Source: Brachionus plicatilis
Lineage: Eukaryota > Rotifera > Eurotatoria > Ploima > Brachionidae
DNA: 64,000 nt
Assembly: GCA_010279815.1 (NCBI GenBank)
Contig: QEOQ01000242.1
Span: 484,475-548,474, forward strand
Direction: 5' to 3'
Within the stretch, counting starts at the first letter, position 1. The number at the start of each line of letters is the position of its first letter. The notes under the pieces are model-generated. The model saw nothing but the letters and a program-made list of their open reading frames with translations, had not been told where the DNA came from and did no database searches. The translations under genes were made by a program, and so were the position numbers. Below, piece after piece: positions 23,307-35,640 of this stretch.

Positions 23307-23503
23307 TTAAGTCAAAAAATTTCAAACTTACATTTTAAAGTGTTGATCTATCAATATTTTTATTGATTTTTTTTTTATCAGTACGCACTCTGACGAAAAA
23401 ATATTTGCTTACACAATGGATTTCTGTGAAAATTTAAGAATCATAAATAATTTATCTACAAAATTAATAATTTTAATCAATTATTTTTATTTAAATAGTT
23501 TCA
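23296..23503 (+). repeat. Left member of an inverted repeat pair flanking the WD40/EGF gene
   Basis: It matches the reverse complement of about 26045-26252. Shared blocks include AAACTTACATTTTAAAGTGT, TATCAGTACGCACT.TGACGA and TTGCTTACACAATGGATTTC. Identity by eye is above 90 percent over 190 bp. It ends about 40 bp before the gene's ATG and so covers its likely promoter. Confidence 0.85.
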
Positions 23504-23540
23504 TTTTATTACTTGATTTAAAATCGAAAAATTTTTTGAA

Positions 23541-25508
23541 ATGAAGAAATTAAACGTTTGGTTTATTATTTATCTTAAGATTTCATTGCAAGGATTTATT
23601 ACCAGTGAATTGATTGCTAGTGGCGGTGTCGATAATATAATTAGGATTTTCGAGCTAAATGGAACAATAAGGTATCAAAAATCTGCTGATGATGATGTTA
23701 TAAGTTTAGTTGCAAGAATAAATAACAATGTTATTGTTGCAGGAAGAGATGAAAAAGACATCTTTATTTGGTTTTATAAAAATGATTCTGTTCTTTATCC
23801 CAATTATGATAATTCGGAAAATTCTGTATATTCTTTGATGATATTAAACGATACCCATTTGTTAGCAGGATACAATAATAAAATAATTTTATGGTCACTT
23901 GATCTACAATCCAAAATTTTAATCGAAAATTCAAATTTTGATGAAGTCAGGGTTTTGAAATTTCTAAAATTGGATAGAATTGTAATTGCTTTGTCAAGAG
24001 GTAAATTATTTGCTTATTCATTAAAAGACATTACAATGCTAAGTTCATATGATTTGGGAAATGAAGATATCAAATCAATCGATGTTCTAAATAGACATTT
24101 CATTGTCTCAAAATGTTCCGCAAAATTGTGTGTTTTAGGTTTAAACTCAAGCAATTTATTTTATTTAATAAGAGAAATAAATTTTGACCACAATGTTCGG
24201 GCAATCAAAATATTAAATGAATCATTTATTTTGCTGGGTGATTGTGGAATTAGCTATTGGAATTTGGAATCAAACATTTTAGATTATTCGAATCAAGGAG
24301 AGTGTGATGATAATATTAATACCATTGAAATAACTAACTCAAATGTTTTTATAACTGGTCATGAAGATGGTCATATAAAATTGTGGAACTCAACAAAAGT
24401 AACATTAATTACCGATATATTTAAGTCAGAAGAAGAAATATCAGCTTTGGTAAATTTGAATCAATCAGAAATTGCTTTTTTAACAGAAAAAAACTGGATG
24501 GACAATACAGTAGAATTAAAAACAACTCATTTTCCAATTCAATCTGAATCAACCATTTCAGAAGTAATGACCAAATTCGACACATCAAAAATACAAACTA
24601 CAACTATTGCCAAAAATGAGATGACATTATTTAGATCAGATAAATTACAAAATACTTTTCTGACTTTGGAAAGCACATCCAAACATGGTTTAATAACGAG
24701 TTCAAAAGAGGAAACTTCAATTGCAAGTCAATCATCAAGAACTCATTTTCAAACAACAGAAAACTTTACACCAAGTATCACAACACAAGCACAAAAAGAA
24801 ACAACAACTAATCTAATCAAAATACCTTCGACAAATAAATTAGCTGAAGCTAAATCAAACTTATCAATAATATTTAAAAATTTATCTTTGGGTGAATTTT
24901 TTCAATTTGAATCTCTTGATATTGGATTAATAATGGATTTAAGTCAGCTGAATTTGGACATGAATGATTGTTTATCTAATTGTTCCGGAAATGGTAAATG
25001 CAAAGTATCAAATTCACTGAAATTTGAATGTGAATGTTTCAAAAATTATGTTGGAACCAAGTGTCACATTAATACATTGGCTTGTAATTCAAATCCCTGT
25101 CGAAACAATGCCACATGCATAGACAACATTAATAACAGGACTTATACTTGTAAATGCATTTCTAATGACAATAGATCAAGTTTGTTTTATGGACTTAATT
25201 GTGAGAAGAAAATAGATGTATGCCAAAATGAAACATGTTCCGGAAATGGAGTCTGTTATGATGGTGGTTTTGAACCCAAATGCAAATGCTTTAGTAAATA
25301 TTCTGGCGATAAATGCCAAATTGAATCACAAGAAATTAAAACGATCAAAGCTATAATAAGTACATCATCAATTATAGCAATATGCATACTAATTCTTTTA
25401 TTTCTTTTAATAATTACCTGTGATTTATTAACTTTTTTCTGCAGAAAGAAGAAGCGAAAAGTTTATTTAAGAAATGATGAGGAAAAGAAATTGAAGTATT
25501 ACAATTAG
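23541..25508 (+). CDS. Single-exon type I membrane protein: beta-propeller (WD40-like) repeats, S/T linker, three EGF domains, TM
   Basis: The 655-residue frame starts with a hydrophobic leader (KKLNVWFIIYLKISLQGFI), a likely signal peptide. Residues about 25-320 contain WD40-like repeats, e.g. ELIASGGVDNIIRIF and VFITGHEDGHIKLWN. Residues about 325-440 are Ser/Thr-rich and probably glycosylated. Three EGF-like modules follow (about 477-590): CLSNCSGNGKC..CECFKNYVGTKC, CNSNPCRNNATC..CKC..LNC and CSGNGVC..CKCFSKYSGDKC. A transmembrane helix (SSIIAICILILLFLLIITCD) and a short basic tail end the protein. It is a predicted cell-surface protein. An AATAAA lies at 25739. The absence of introns, unlike the neighbours, could mean retroposition or lineage-specific expansion. 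Confidence 0.88.
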   Translation: MKKLNVWFIIYLKISLQGFITSELIASGGVDNIIRIFELNGTIRYQKSADDDVISLVARINNNVIVAGRDEKDIFIWFYKNDSVLYPNYDNSENSVYSLMILNDTHLLAGYNNKIILWSLDLQSKILIENSNFDEVRVLKFLKLDRIVIALSRGKLFAYSLKDITMLSSYDLGNEDIKSIDVLNRHFIVSKCSAKLCVLGLNSSNLFYLIREINFDHNVRAIKILNESFILLGDCGISYWNLESNILDYSNQGECDDNINTIEITNSNVFITGHEDGHIKLWNSTKVTLITDIFKSEEEISALVNLNQSEIAFLTEKNWMDNTVELKTTHFPIQSESTISEVMTKFDTSKIQTTTIAKNEMTLFRSDKLQNTFLTLESTSKHGLITSSKEETSIASQSSRTHFQTTENFTPSITTQAQKETTTNLIKIPSTNKLAEAKSNLSIIFKNLSLGEFFQFESLDIGLIMDLSQLNLDMNDCLSNCSGNGKCKVSNSLKFECECFKNYVGTKCHINTLACNSNPCRNNATCIDNINNRTYTCKCISNDNRSSLFYGLNCEKKIDVCQNETCSGNGVCYDGGFEPKCKCFSKYSGDKCQIESQEIKTIKAIISTSSIIAICILILLFLLIITCDLLTFFCRKKKRKVYLRNDEEKKLKYYN

Positions 25509-26044
25509 AAATATTTTTCTTAATTTTTATTGAATTAAATTGATGCTTTGATCTATTTTTAGAGAATGACAAAGCGGATGAAAATATCTTTAGAGTTTTT
25601 ATTTGGCTATTTCATAGATCATTGCATTGGTCATGAATATAAAATTTAATTGAATAATTTTAGCAATTTAAGAATTTTTTAATATTTTGAATATAATATA
25701 ATAAATTATTTTTTTCAGAAACACATTTTTCCATTATAAATAAAAAAGAGAAATTCTAAATTTTTTTAATTATCTGCTAAAAGGCGAAAAATTTACTAAA
25801 ATCTAAAATTCTTTTTTTAAATAAAATTCTTTTTTAATAATTGTGATATTTTCTTCGAATTCACCCAATTATTTTTTTCTAATTATGGGACTAATGAAAG
25901 TTAAAATGGATTAAAAATGGTAAAATTACAAATATTATTAAAAATTTAAATTTTATTTAATTTTTTCTTGAAAAAATTTAAAAAAAACCTCCTTGATTTT
26001 ATTTTTGATATTATATTGCCTAACCGTTAAATTCATAAATTAGT

Positions 26045-26252
26045 AAGCTATTTAAACAAAAATAATTGATTAAAATTATTAATTTGTAGATAAATTATTT
26101 ATGATTCTTAAATTTTCACAGAAATCCATTGTGTAAGCAAATATTTTTTCGTCAAAGTGCGTACTGATAAAAAAAATAAATCAATAAAAATTTTGACTGA
26201 TCAACACTTTAAAATGTAAGTTTGATATTTTTTGACAAAAATGTTTCCTTTT
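26045..26252 (-). repeat. Right member of the inverted repeat pair flanking the WD40/EGF gene
   Basis: It is the inverted partner of 23296-23503. Read on the plus strand it is followed by AATGTTTCCTTTTAGGA, comparable to the start of the minus-strand ORF after the left repeat (AATGTGTCCTCTTAGC). The homology therefore extends a little past an ATG in both. Confidence 0.8.
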
Positions 26253-28100
26253 AGGAATCTGAAACCCATATTTTTAGAAAATTAAAACAATTCATTTTCT
26301 TTATATGCAAATTTTACCACATCGATGATGAAAAGCTGTGCGATTTAAAAATAATTCTAACTGAGAAATAGGATAGATAAAAATCTAAAATTTTTTTTGT
26401 AATTTTTTCGATAAAAAAAGTTTGAATTTAATTTTTATTTGAAAATTTGAAAAATATATTGAAAATTCTTTATTTAACTTTTAATAATTTATTTATTTGT
26501 TTATCTGTACCTCTACCAATCTTTTTCTCATAAAACCTGAGATCAAGAATTGTTCCAGTAATAGATGAACCATAGTTCACCTAACCGACTAGACTCGAAA
26601 AACTTTGTTCTTTTCTTAATAAATTTTGACTTACGTTGCATTTGATGCAAGTCAAGTTTGATGCATCTAAAAAAAACTCAATTTATAAAAAATGCAAAAT
26701 AGAGCGTAGATAGTTTTTTAAACTACAAATATTATTTTAAGGGTGAGTTCCAATTTCAACCAGATTTTCTTTCGATAGTTTTTTTTGAATAGTGTTTTTG
26801 AATTTATTGAAAGTTGTAATTTAAAGAATATTTTTTTTGACATAAAAAAATATTTTTAAAAAATGTTAATACTTAAAAAAAAACTAATTTTTTATTAATA
26901 ATTATTTAAAAAATAACCGTACGATTCGTATCATTCAATGTTTGAAAAAAAGTTAAATCCGATACATCGAATAAAGGAGTTTAAAATTTAAAAGTTTAAA
27001 TACACACATAAATTTATTTTTATTCGCAAAAAATTTTCACTTATATAAACCGATTTGAAACCGGTTCTTTTAAGTGGTTTACCAGCCCTACATAAGGCTT
27101 ACAAATCACAAACCCAAAGTCAAAATTTATAAAGAAACAAACAAAGTTTTTTACACTTGCAATGTAAACTTAAAAAATATTTTTTTATTTGGAACTAAAA
27201 AAAATATTTGAAACATCGCCCTTTTTCAATGTTATTTCAAAATTGGATACATTTTTTAATTCAAACACAAAAAATTAAACTAATTTTCATTATTTTCAAG
27301 TCAAAAATTGGATATTTATTAAAAACATATTTAATTTAACTTATCGTTAAATAGTTACAGTCTTCAAAATTATTTTACCGGATTAAAAAACCAAATTTTA
27401 TAAATTAATTTTTAAAATTTAAAGAATTTAATCAGGTTCAATTTAATTTGTTGAACGTCTTACGTGCGCCGATCACGCACTCGTGAAGACTTTTTCCCTG
27501 TTTTCAACAGATTTAAAAGTTTACTTTAATGTTTTTGGCAAATTTCGATAATTTTATTATTTAGTTGAAGTTATTGAAGTAAACAAAGAAAAATCGAGTT
27601 AGGAGAAGTTGAATAAAAATCATATTATACAAACGAAGCAAGGAAATGATTCAATAAAAATTTAAAGTTGAATAATCTATTGTTTTCTTGAAATTTTATT
27701 TAGATACGACGGCAGAAAAGAAAGGTTTTGTTAAAAAATAAAGGATGGACTAAGAATTCATCAATAGCCTAAGAATGTTATTTACAGCAGTGATTTAAAA
27801 TTAGGATTTTACATAAATTTTCCTAAATTAAATATTTTACCATAACTAAAACAATTAATCGAAAATTTTCAATTTTTTACCTTTTCTTAAAGAAACTTGG
27901 TTTCTTTTTGTCTAGTGATTTTATTCTTTATAAATATCCAATTTTTGACTTAGAATAATCAAAATTTGTGTAGAAAATGGACGTAATCGTTCATGGACAT
28001 TCAAGAAAAATCCTGTGTAATGTTATACTATAAATTTTCATAATATTGAGTAAGTTATTAACTTTTAAAAATAAAGAATCTTCTAAGTTTATTTTTTATA
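26253..28100. other. AT-rich intergenic region with repeat traces
   Basis: No gene is supported. There is a weak retroposon tail near 26490-26515. A hairpin around AACCGATTTGAAACCGGTT lies near 27046-27065. A 100-bp repeat shared with 60.7 kb lies at 27186-27285. Confidence 0.35.
27186..27285 (+). repeat. Dispersed repeat shared with 60702-60802
   Basis: Shared text includes CATTTGAAACAT-like blocks, TTTTTCAATGTTATTTCAA and AATTCAAACACAAAAAATTA. Identity by eye is about 85 percent over 100 bp, in the same orientation. It is an unclassified interspersed repeat. Confidence 0.6.
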
Positions 28101-28105
28101 AAACA

Positions 28106-28275
28106 TTCAGAGTTGTTTAAAAGTCACAAGTCTCAAGTCAAGAACAAGTCCGGACTTTTTTTTTTTCAAAAGTCAGAGCCAAAGACTTTTATTTTTAAAA
28201 AATTTAAAAAAAAGTTTGGACTTAGACTTTTTTTTATGATTTGGACTTCATTTTGGGACTTTTAAAAAACTCTGA
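28106..28275. mobile_element. MITE copy, CAGAGTTGTTTAAAAGTC family
   Basis: The ends are inverted: CAGAGTTGTTTAAAAGTC on the left and GGACTTTTAAAAAACTCTG on the right. The interior is rich in AAGTC/GGACTT. It is related to the elements at 38781-39078 and 42655-42727. Confidence 0.65.
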
Positions 28276-28696
28276 AAAAATTTAAAATTAAAATTTACGT
28301 ACTGAATACAAATAAATTACAAGGATACTAAATTCCTAACTACTAAGGCATTGTTTACAATGATAAAGGAACTCTAGTTTTACTTAAAAATTACATATTA
28401 CTTTTTAAAACATATCGTCAAATAATTCTGATTAAATAATATTTTGACGCTTGTAATCTTCTTCACAATTAATAATTAGTTTTAAATAAAAAATAATTAA
28501 AAAAAATCTGAGATTAAAAAGCAAGTTAATTTTGCAAGCAAAAAAAAAATTTATTTGCACGCAAATGCTTTATCTAAATCAAAAGCAATAAATTCAATTA
28601 TTTTTAAGAAAATTTTTGACAAATTTTATGATAAATATTTTTTTTCAAGGAACAGTCATTTTATTCAAAATTTGTGCCAAAATTTTCCAATCGAGA

Positions 28697-31600
28697 ATGT
28701 TTCTTCTTCGACATGTAGTAATTGTAATTTGTTTAGTCAATTTTGTTCATATGGAGTATGATTTTGAGTTTGCCGAATTATTAAAGCAAAGTGAAAATAA
28801 CGCTGAAAATGAAAATAAAATAGTTCCAAGAAAAAATTTAAAGCAATCAATGATTAAAACTGAGAGAAAACAAGAAACTAGTACCGAACAATCAAATACT
28901 AACTCGAAGGCCACAAACTATGTTATTCCTTCGCCTCAAGCATCTATCGAGTCTGAAAAATCCAATTCATGGAAGGTATTTTTCCTGCTTAGCGTTTTGG
29001 GATGCTCTATCTTGCTAATTCATTTTTTAATTCAAACAAAATTTCATTTTCTTCCCGAAAGTGTTGCAGTAATATTCCTAGGCGCTATAATAGGCCTAAT
29101 TTTGAAATTATTGTCTCATTGGAAAATAAGCGACTGGTCCAAGGAAGAGGCATTCACACCCACTGTTTTTTTTCTAGTCCTATTACCGCCCATCATTTTC
29201 GAGTCTGGCTATAATTTACACAAAGGAAATTTCTTTCAAAACATGGGCTCTATTCTGGTCTTCGCCATTTTTGGTACAGCTATCAGCGCATTTGTCATGG
29301 GATTAGGAGTTTATGTACTAGGACAGGTATTTTTTTGTTAAATAAAAATAAAATAAAATAGTTTTTCATTTCTTTAGATAAATGTAACTTATGCACTGAA
29401 TGCTAAAGAGAGTTTTGCTCTGGGATCATTAGTTTCTGCCGTGGATCCAGTAGCTACTCTGGCCATTTTCAATGCCTTGGATGTTGATCAAGTATTGTAT
29501 ACATTGGTATTTGGTGAAAGTATTCTAAATGATGCCGTGGCAATTGTTCTTACCAAGTAAGTTATAAACTATTTTTTCAACCTGTCGACATCAATTAGGC
29601 CTAAAAATTGGAAATATTTAGATATTGAATTTTTTTTGCTATTGATTAATAGAAATATCTAATTTAATATCCGATGCGATATTTAATCAATGAAAAAAAT
29701 TTTTTTTTTAAAAAAGATTTGCTGTTTTTTTTAATTTTTTATATTTCTAATCTCATACTCGTAAGCTTGACTTTATTACCATTAAGGTAATAGTGTTTTT
29801 AAAATTTAAATTTAGTAATATTTTGTTTTTTTAAACTTAATGAAATATTTATAAACAAATTTTAATTAGATGAGCAAAAAATGAAGAGAAGTATTTTTTT
29901 CATTTGCTATTATTTTATTAGGTAAATTTTTTTTACCGCAAATTTATTTTATTCACTAGAAAAATAAATTTTTAATTTAAAAACAAAGAAACCAGACATG
30001 TGAAGCAAAAAAGGACTATGGATTTTAATTTGAAAAATTTTTAAGACAAGAGATAGTAAAAATTCATCGTAAATTTTAGAAATTTTTATAGGGTTAACAA
30101 TTTGCAACAATATTTATAAAAATTATTATTAATTATTATTAATTATTAATTAAAATTATTAATTATTAATTAAAATTATTAATTTTAAATTGAATGATTT
30201 TTTAATCAAAAATTATGATTAAATTATTAAAAAAAATTCTTTAGTTTGATTTTTGTAAAATTTAAATTTTTTCACAGATTTTTGTACAAATAAAAAGAAT
30301 TTTTTAAGGGAAAACGATTAAAACTGACAAACTGAAGTTCATGATCAAATAAAAATTTTAAAATTTGGATTTAAGGAAAAGGTTCTTTTTATCAATTTTT
30401 TAATAATAAATGACTAATCGTTATTAAACATAATTTGTTTAATCTTTAGCTAGAATTGATATTATATGAATTTATATCTGAAGTTAAAATAAAATATTAA
30501 TAAATATTTTGAAATTTTGCAATTCATAATTTAGCTTTGTCTCTTTGTAATAATTTAATTAAAATCAAATTTATTTAAAGTTTTGTTAAAACTGTAAATT
30601 AGATGACTAATCATGCATTTTAAATTTTCATTAAAAAATTTTCAAATAAAAATTTTGGAAAAATCAATTAAATATCAAAAAGACAAAAAAAGATTTTTTT
30701 TTAATTATCTAGTTTTTATTGTTTTAATTTGATTGGATTGTCAAGTTATTTTGCAAAATGACACATATTACAAATTCACAGTGACATTTAAACTATTTGT
30801 ATAATTTTATTTCATCAAGATTTGTCAAACTATCCAAAAACGAAACTCAGATTATTAAATTAATTTTTTTTTTAATTTAGTTTTAAGTGGGCAACTAACT
30901 ATTTTATGAGTTTAATAAATAATGCTTGCTAAAAATATAAAATATTGATCATGCTCCAAAAAAAATTAAATTTTTTATTTAATAAGTTTAAAAAAAAAAA
31001 AAAAAAATTTCCTTAATTATTCCCATTTAAGCACAATTGTATCGCTATCAGAATCAAATCATAGCTTTTTTTACATAATCGGTTCAATTATTGGAGAATT
31101 TTGCATCATGTTTTTTGCTTCGGCACTAGTTGGCTGTCTCTTCGGACTGTTCAGCGCTCTTTTGTTCAAATTAGTTGACTTGCGAAAGACCCCTTCACTA
31201 GAGACCGCATTCATGCTTATATTCATGTATTCGCCATATGTATTGGCCGAGGCGATGCATCTATCAGGCATAATGTCTATTCTTTTCGCTGGTATACTCA
31301 TGTCCCACTACACACACTTCAATTTGTCACCAGTAGCTCGAATAACTGTGCAGCAAATTTTCCGAACCTTGTCTTTTATTGCCGAAACAAGCGTGTTTGC
31401 TTACCTAGGTCTCGCTATCTTTAGCTTCAAGCACATAATCAAACCATCTGTGATCATTTCTAGCATAGTCTGGTGTCTGGTAGGCAGGGCTTGTAACATC
31501 TTTCCTCTATCAATTCTCTTGAACTATTTCCGTGAACATAAAATTACTAAAAAAATGCAGTTTATAATGTGGTTTAGTGGACTGCGTGGTGCCATAGCAT

Positions 31601-32199
31601 TCGCGTTGAGTTTAAACCTTCCGATAAACAACGAAAATCGTCAAGTGATCATAACAACAACTCTGATCTTGGTTCTTTTCACAACTTTGTTTCTTGGTGG
31701 ATCTACTATGCCCATGATGAAATTTTTGAACTCAAATAGCCGAAAGCCAAGAAAAAATTTTGTTTCAATGAGCAAGACCAAAGAAATGGATGAAGCCATT
31801 GAGTTAATAAACTTTGGAGAGGACAGTTCTAGCAAAAATAATGATCTGGATGGCGAAGCTATCAACATTCAGTTTGTCAGAAATGGTTCTCGTCTCAAAG
31901 GCTTCGAAAAGTTTGACAAACTTTTCCTGAAGCCGTTTTTTATTCGCAAATTTACGGATGAAGAACTGAGAGACGGAAATTCGCATATGAACCGCTTGAC
32001 CAAACAGTGGTTCGATGAATCCAATCAAGATGCTCAAACTTCACGTGATGACGGACCAAGAATTCATTTTAAAAAGCCAATTGAAACTAAAATTGAGAAT
32101 GATAAATTTTACCGAAATGTGAACTCAACTGTTTTTCTAGACTCCAGTGATGACAATGAAGATGACATTCTCATTGACAAAACTCATTTAATCAAATAG
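28697..32199 (+). CDS. SLC9A8: Na+/H+ exchanger, NHE8 type
   Basis: The exons are 28697-29326, 29378-29556 and 31032-32199; GT..AG borders and phases agree. The product is 658 aa; an in-frame ATG at 28616 would add 27 residues. After a hydrophobic leader and a polar stretch comes the exchanger domain with [48 protein letters not shown] (the Asn-Asp pair at about 261-262), [26 protein letters not shown] and [14 protein letters not shown]. The C-terminal [11 protein letters not shown] and [14 protein letters not shown] blocks match the NHE8 tail. The family swaps Na+ or K+ for H+ across Golgi/endosomal or apical membranes. An AATAAA lies at 32302. Intron 2 (1.5 kb) holds an ATT microsatellite at 30121-30190. 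Confidence 0.93.
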
Positions 32200-32754
32200 A
32201 CTTTTTTTAAGTGAAATGAAAATCAAAATTTTGTATTTTGTAAATTTTTTTTTTTACTTATTTTAATGTTTATAATTTCCGTTTTTTTAATATTACTAGG
32301 CAATAAAATTTAATTGTTAAATTTTTTTTTATTAAACTCGCATCTGGATATTATGATTCAGAAGGATAATCTAAGGAAAAATTACCAATAACTTAAATTG
32401 TCAAACAGAAATGGACGGTTTTTGAAATGGTAAGTTATATTTAATAATTTGGAAATAAAAAAGGAATTTTTCAGACCAGAAACTTTGTGACATATATATT
32501 CTAGATTTTTTTCATAAAATTCAGAATCTAATTATTTAAAATTAATTAATTGATCGATTTATAATCCGATTAATAAATCAATAATCTGAACTTTACTTAA
32601 CTTATCAATTTTGAGAACTTTTTTTGTTAAATTTTTATTAACTTTTTGTTTGTTTTGCTACCTAACTATTTCTTCTTATTTTCCTGAAGCTTCAACTTTG
32701 TAAATACGTAACACGTTTAATTATTTTTCATTTTATTTGAACTTATTTTATTTT

Positions 32755-32815
32755 TTATTTTATATTATATTCTGAAGGAGTTAAGCTCGGTAAAGAAAAC
32801 AAATAAATAAAAATT
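32755..32815 (+). repeat. Retroposon 3' tail with hairpin, plus orientation
   Basis: TTCTGAAGGAGTTAAGCTCG is followed by GTAAAGAAAACAAATAAATA. It is the same tail as at 21.0 kb, in the opposite orientation, ending in an (AAATA)-like repeat. Confidence 0.55.
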
Positions 32816-33050
32816 AATTGTCAAAGTTTGAATATTTTTCCCACAAAAAAATGTCTATTAAAAAATTAAGCTATTAGTCAACCAATATGAAATAAACAAA
32901 ATTGAAAATTTCATTAATGACATATGCGATAGCTTAAAAAATAATTGATTGAGTTTATTATTTTTAACTTCTTTCAATAAATTTTCATTTATGGCGATTC
33001 AGTAGGAAATTGTCAATCTTTAGCTTAATCTTTTTCAATTGTATTCAATA

Positions 33051-33104
33051 CGCTATTTATTTAAATAAGTTTAGTAAACTTATTTAAATATTATTTAAAT
33101 AGCG
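33051..33104. repeat. 54-bp AT-rich palindrome
   Basis: The core TATTTAAATAAGTTTA and its complement flank one G. Outside these, CGCTATTTA and TAAATAGCG close the structure with a short slip on the right side. Confidence 0.7.
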
Positions 33105-33154
33105 TGAGAAATGAAAAAAAGACAATTTTGAACTTCCCAATGGTCACGACTCTT

Positions 33155-33198
33155 AAATTGTCATGTCGTAAAAATCGAGCAAATACGTTATCTCATTT
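33155..33198 (+). repeat. Solo tip of the 19.2-21.5 kb inverted-repeat element family
   Basis: TGTCATGTCGTAAAAATCGA followed by GCAAATACGTTAT closely matches the tip at 21490-21515 (CATGTCATTAAAATCGAGCA). No second end was found within a few kb. Confidence 0.5.
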
Positions 33199-35640
33199 TT
33201 TTTCAAAATCTTGCTATTAAAATTCAAATGTGCTAAGATCTTAGCTAAAATATTAAGCATGAAAGAAATTTCCACGCTTATTAAGATGAAAGGAATAATT
33301 TTGCCATGCCTATTACATGCGTAACTTATTTAAAAAAAATAAAAAAATTAAACAAAGAAAAATTTTAGACTTATTTTTATTTATCGACATTTACTTCAAA
33401 ATATTAAATTTATCATATCATTAGCTACATGTTTAAAAATTGAACAATTTAGGGAAGAAAGAAAAAATTTTAAGGTAATCAAATTTTTTCTTTTCTTTTA
33501 TATTTTATTTTACTTATTATATTTTTTTTATTTTTTTTGTTTTGACAGATCAATAACAAAATTATTCTTCCCCTCTTTCTTCTTTCAGTTACAATGGTCC
33601 TAATTACTAAGACCCATTTAATTCACAGAAAAAACAAGTGCACAACCGTGAAAGGCAAAGAATATTACCACCAGAGAAAGTTGAGAAATTTATTGGTATA
33701 TGTTTTTTAGATTTTAAGAAGTTTTAAATTATTGTAGTTGAATTAAAAAACGCTTACAATCTGAAAGTTGAAAACACATACCATCTTGTAGAGCAAAAAA
33801 TTTTCTACTAGAAAATAATTTTTTTTTCACCCAAAAAAAAATTTAGGCTCGAGATTTTTTCAAAAAAAAGCCAAAATTTTACCCATTTTTTTGTTTTTTT
33901 TTATCTAGTCCCAGCAGACCCGCCTGACCCCAAATGAGATATAGAATTCTGAAACTAGAGAAAATTCTGTACAAATTGTAGGTTTTAATTTTTTTCTCTT
34001 TTATTTCTCTTAAAAAAAGTGTTCTAAATGAGTCATTTTTAAAAAAATTGAAAAAAATAAAGTTTTTTGAAGTTTTTAATCAAAATGTATATAAGTCTTA
34101 CTTTCAAAAAAAATTATAAGTTTTTAACAAAATTTTAAGTAAATGAGTTATCTCGTTTTTTTCCAAAGAAATTTAATATTAATTTACTAAAGGTAATGCA
34201 ATTAAATATTTCATCAATTCAAATGATTATTTGAAATTCTCAAATGTTCTTTAACTTTTTCTTTTGAATGACCTGAAAAATAAGTTTGTCATTGTTTGTC
34301 AGTAAGTCTTTGGTGTATTTATTTATCGTATTTCCTAGGTTCCCCTTTTTGCTCTAAATGAAGAATATAGTAATAAAATTTTGTCCTTTTTTATCGGAAG
34401 TTTTGTATTAAATTTCATAATGCTGTTAAAAAAATTAAAACATAAATGAATTTGACATATTCCCGATTTTAACCCGCTATCCATTCAGAATTATAGAAAT
34501 TTCTAAGTTGTCAAAAGGTTCCGGAATATTAATTTCTAAATAAATATTAGAAAAGCTACAGATAATTCTTATTAAGTTAATAATCGATTCTCAAAAATAA
34601 TTATATTTTTCTGAAAGGCAAAAAATTACTTATTTTTAAAATTTTTAAATTTACATCGCAAAAAATTTAGACGTCAGCAAAACCTGAGCAAAATGCAAGC
34701 TTAAATAATATTAAATTAGAAAAATTGTGTATTAATTTTTTGAGAATTGATTTAATTGAAAATTCGAAGATTTAGGTTCTGTTGAATTTTTTGATAAATG
34801 TTTGAAATTTTTAAAATAATTGGGTAAATGAAATAAAATAAAAAGCTGTCAGACTTTGTTGATAATTGAGTGATAATCTGATTATAATTCTTCGGTTGTA
34901 AAAAAAAAAGATAATTTAGGTTTAATCAGCAAAATTATCAATAATTTTAAGTTTGTTTAAAAAAATCAATATTTACAAATTTCATTTTGTCTTTAATGAC
35001 AGGTTTTTATTTGATTTTATTTTATTTACAGGAGCAATGATTACTGCTGTTAATAAAATAAAAAACACCAAAAAAACTTATGTTAAAAATTTGTTGTTTT
35101 TTATTTAAACAAACTCTGTAATATCTTGATTATTTTATTTATTTTTTGCACGAGACTTATTTGTATTTTTAAAGAATAATTTTTTTAAAAATACAGTTGA
35201 TTAAGCGAAATAATTAAACAAATTTACAACGTCTTTTATTTAAATGTTATTTTTAAATAAAAGAAATGAGAATACATTTTTAAAGACATTTTAAAAGATT
35301 GATTTTAGAAATTTTGATTTTATTTAATAAATTATTTGGGATTTTCCCAGAGGCTGTCCGAATAACCATAGCTTTCGTTTTAATCCTCTTATTCCAGTAA
35401 AAACATAAAAATTCCATTAAAGTTTTAGTTAAAAAAAAATTAAAATAAAGAGAATACTCATTGACAGAGTTTCAGAGACCGATCTAATTTTAAGACGGTG
35501 AAGTTAGACTTCTTAGCTGGACCAGTCTAAACAGAAAAGCATATTTAATATTTTAAACAGGATCAATAAATTTTTAAAATGAAATTTCGAAACAAGAAAT
35601 AGTCCCTTGTTTCTAATGATACTGAATTTGAAAGTTTATA

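Noticed and set aside
28555..28761. Plus-strand frame starting at 28555 as the N-terminus of the exchanger
   Set aside because: It is in a different frame from the conserved domain and ends at 28761 without a splice link.
30121..30190. ATT/AATT repeats in exchanger intron 2
   Set aside because: It is a simple microsatellite without further structure.
31071..32037. Minus-strand frames opposite the Na+/H+ exchanger
   Set aside because: They are antisense to a conserved exon and have no independent support.
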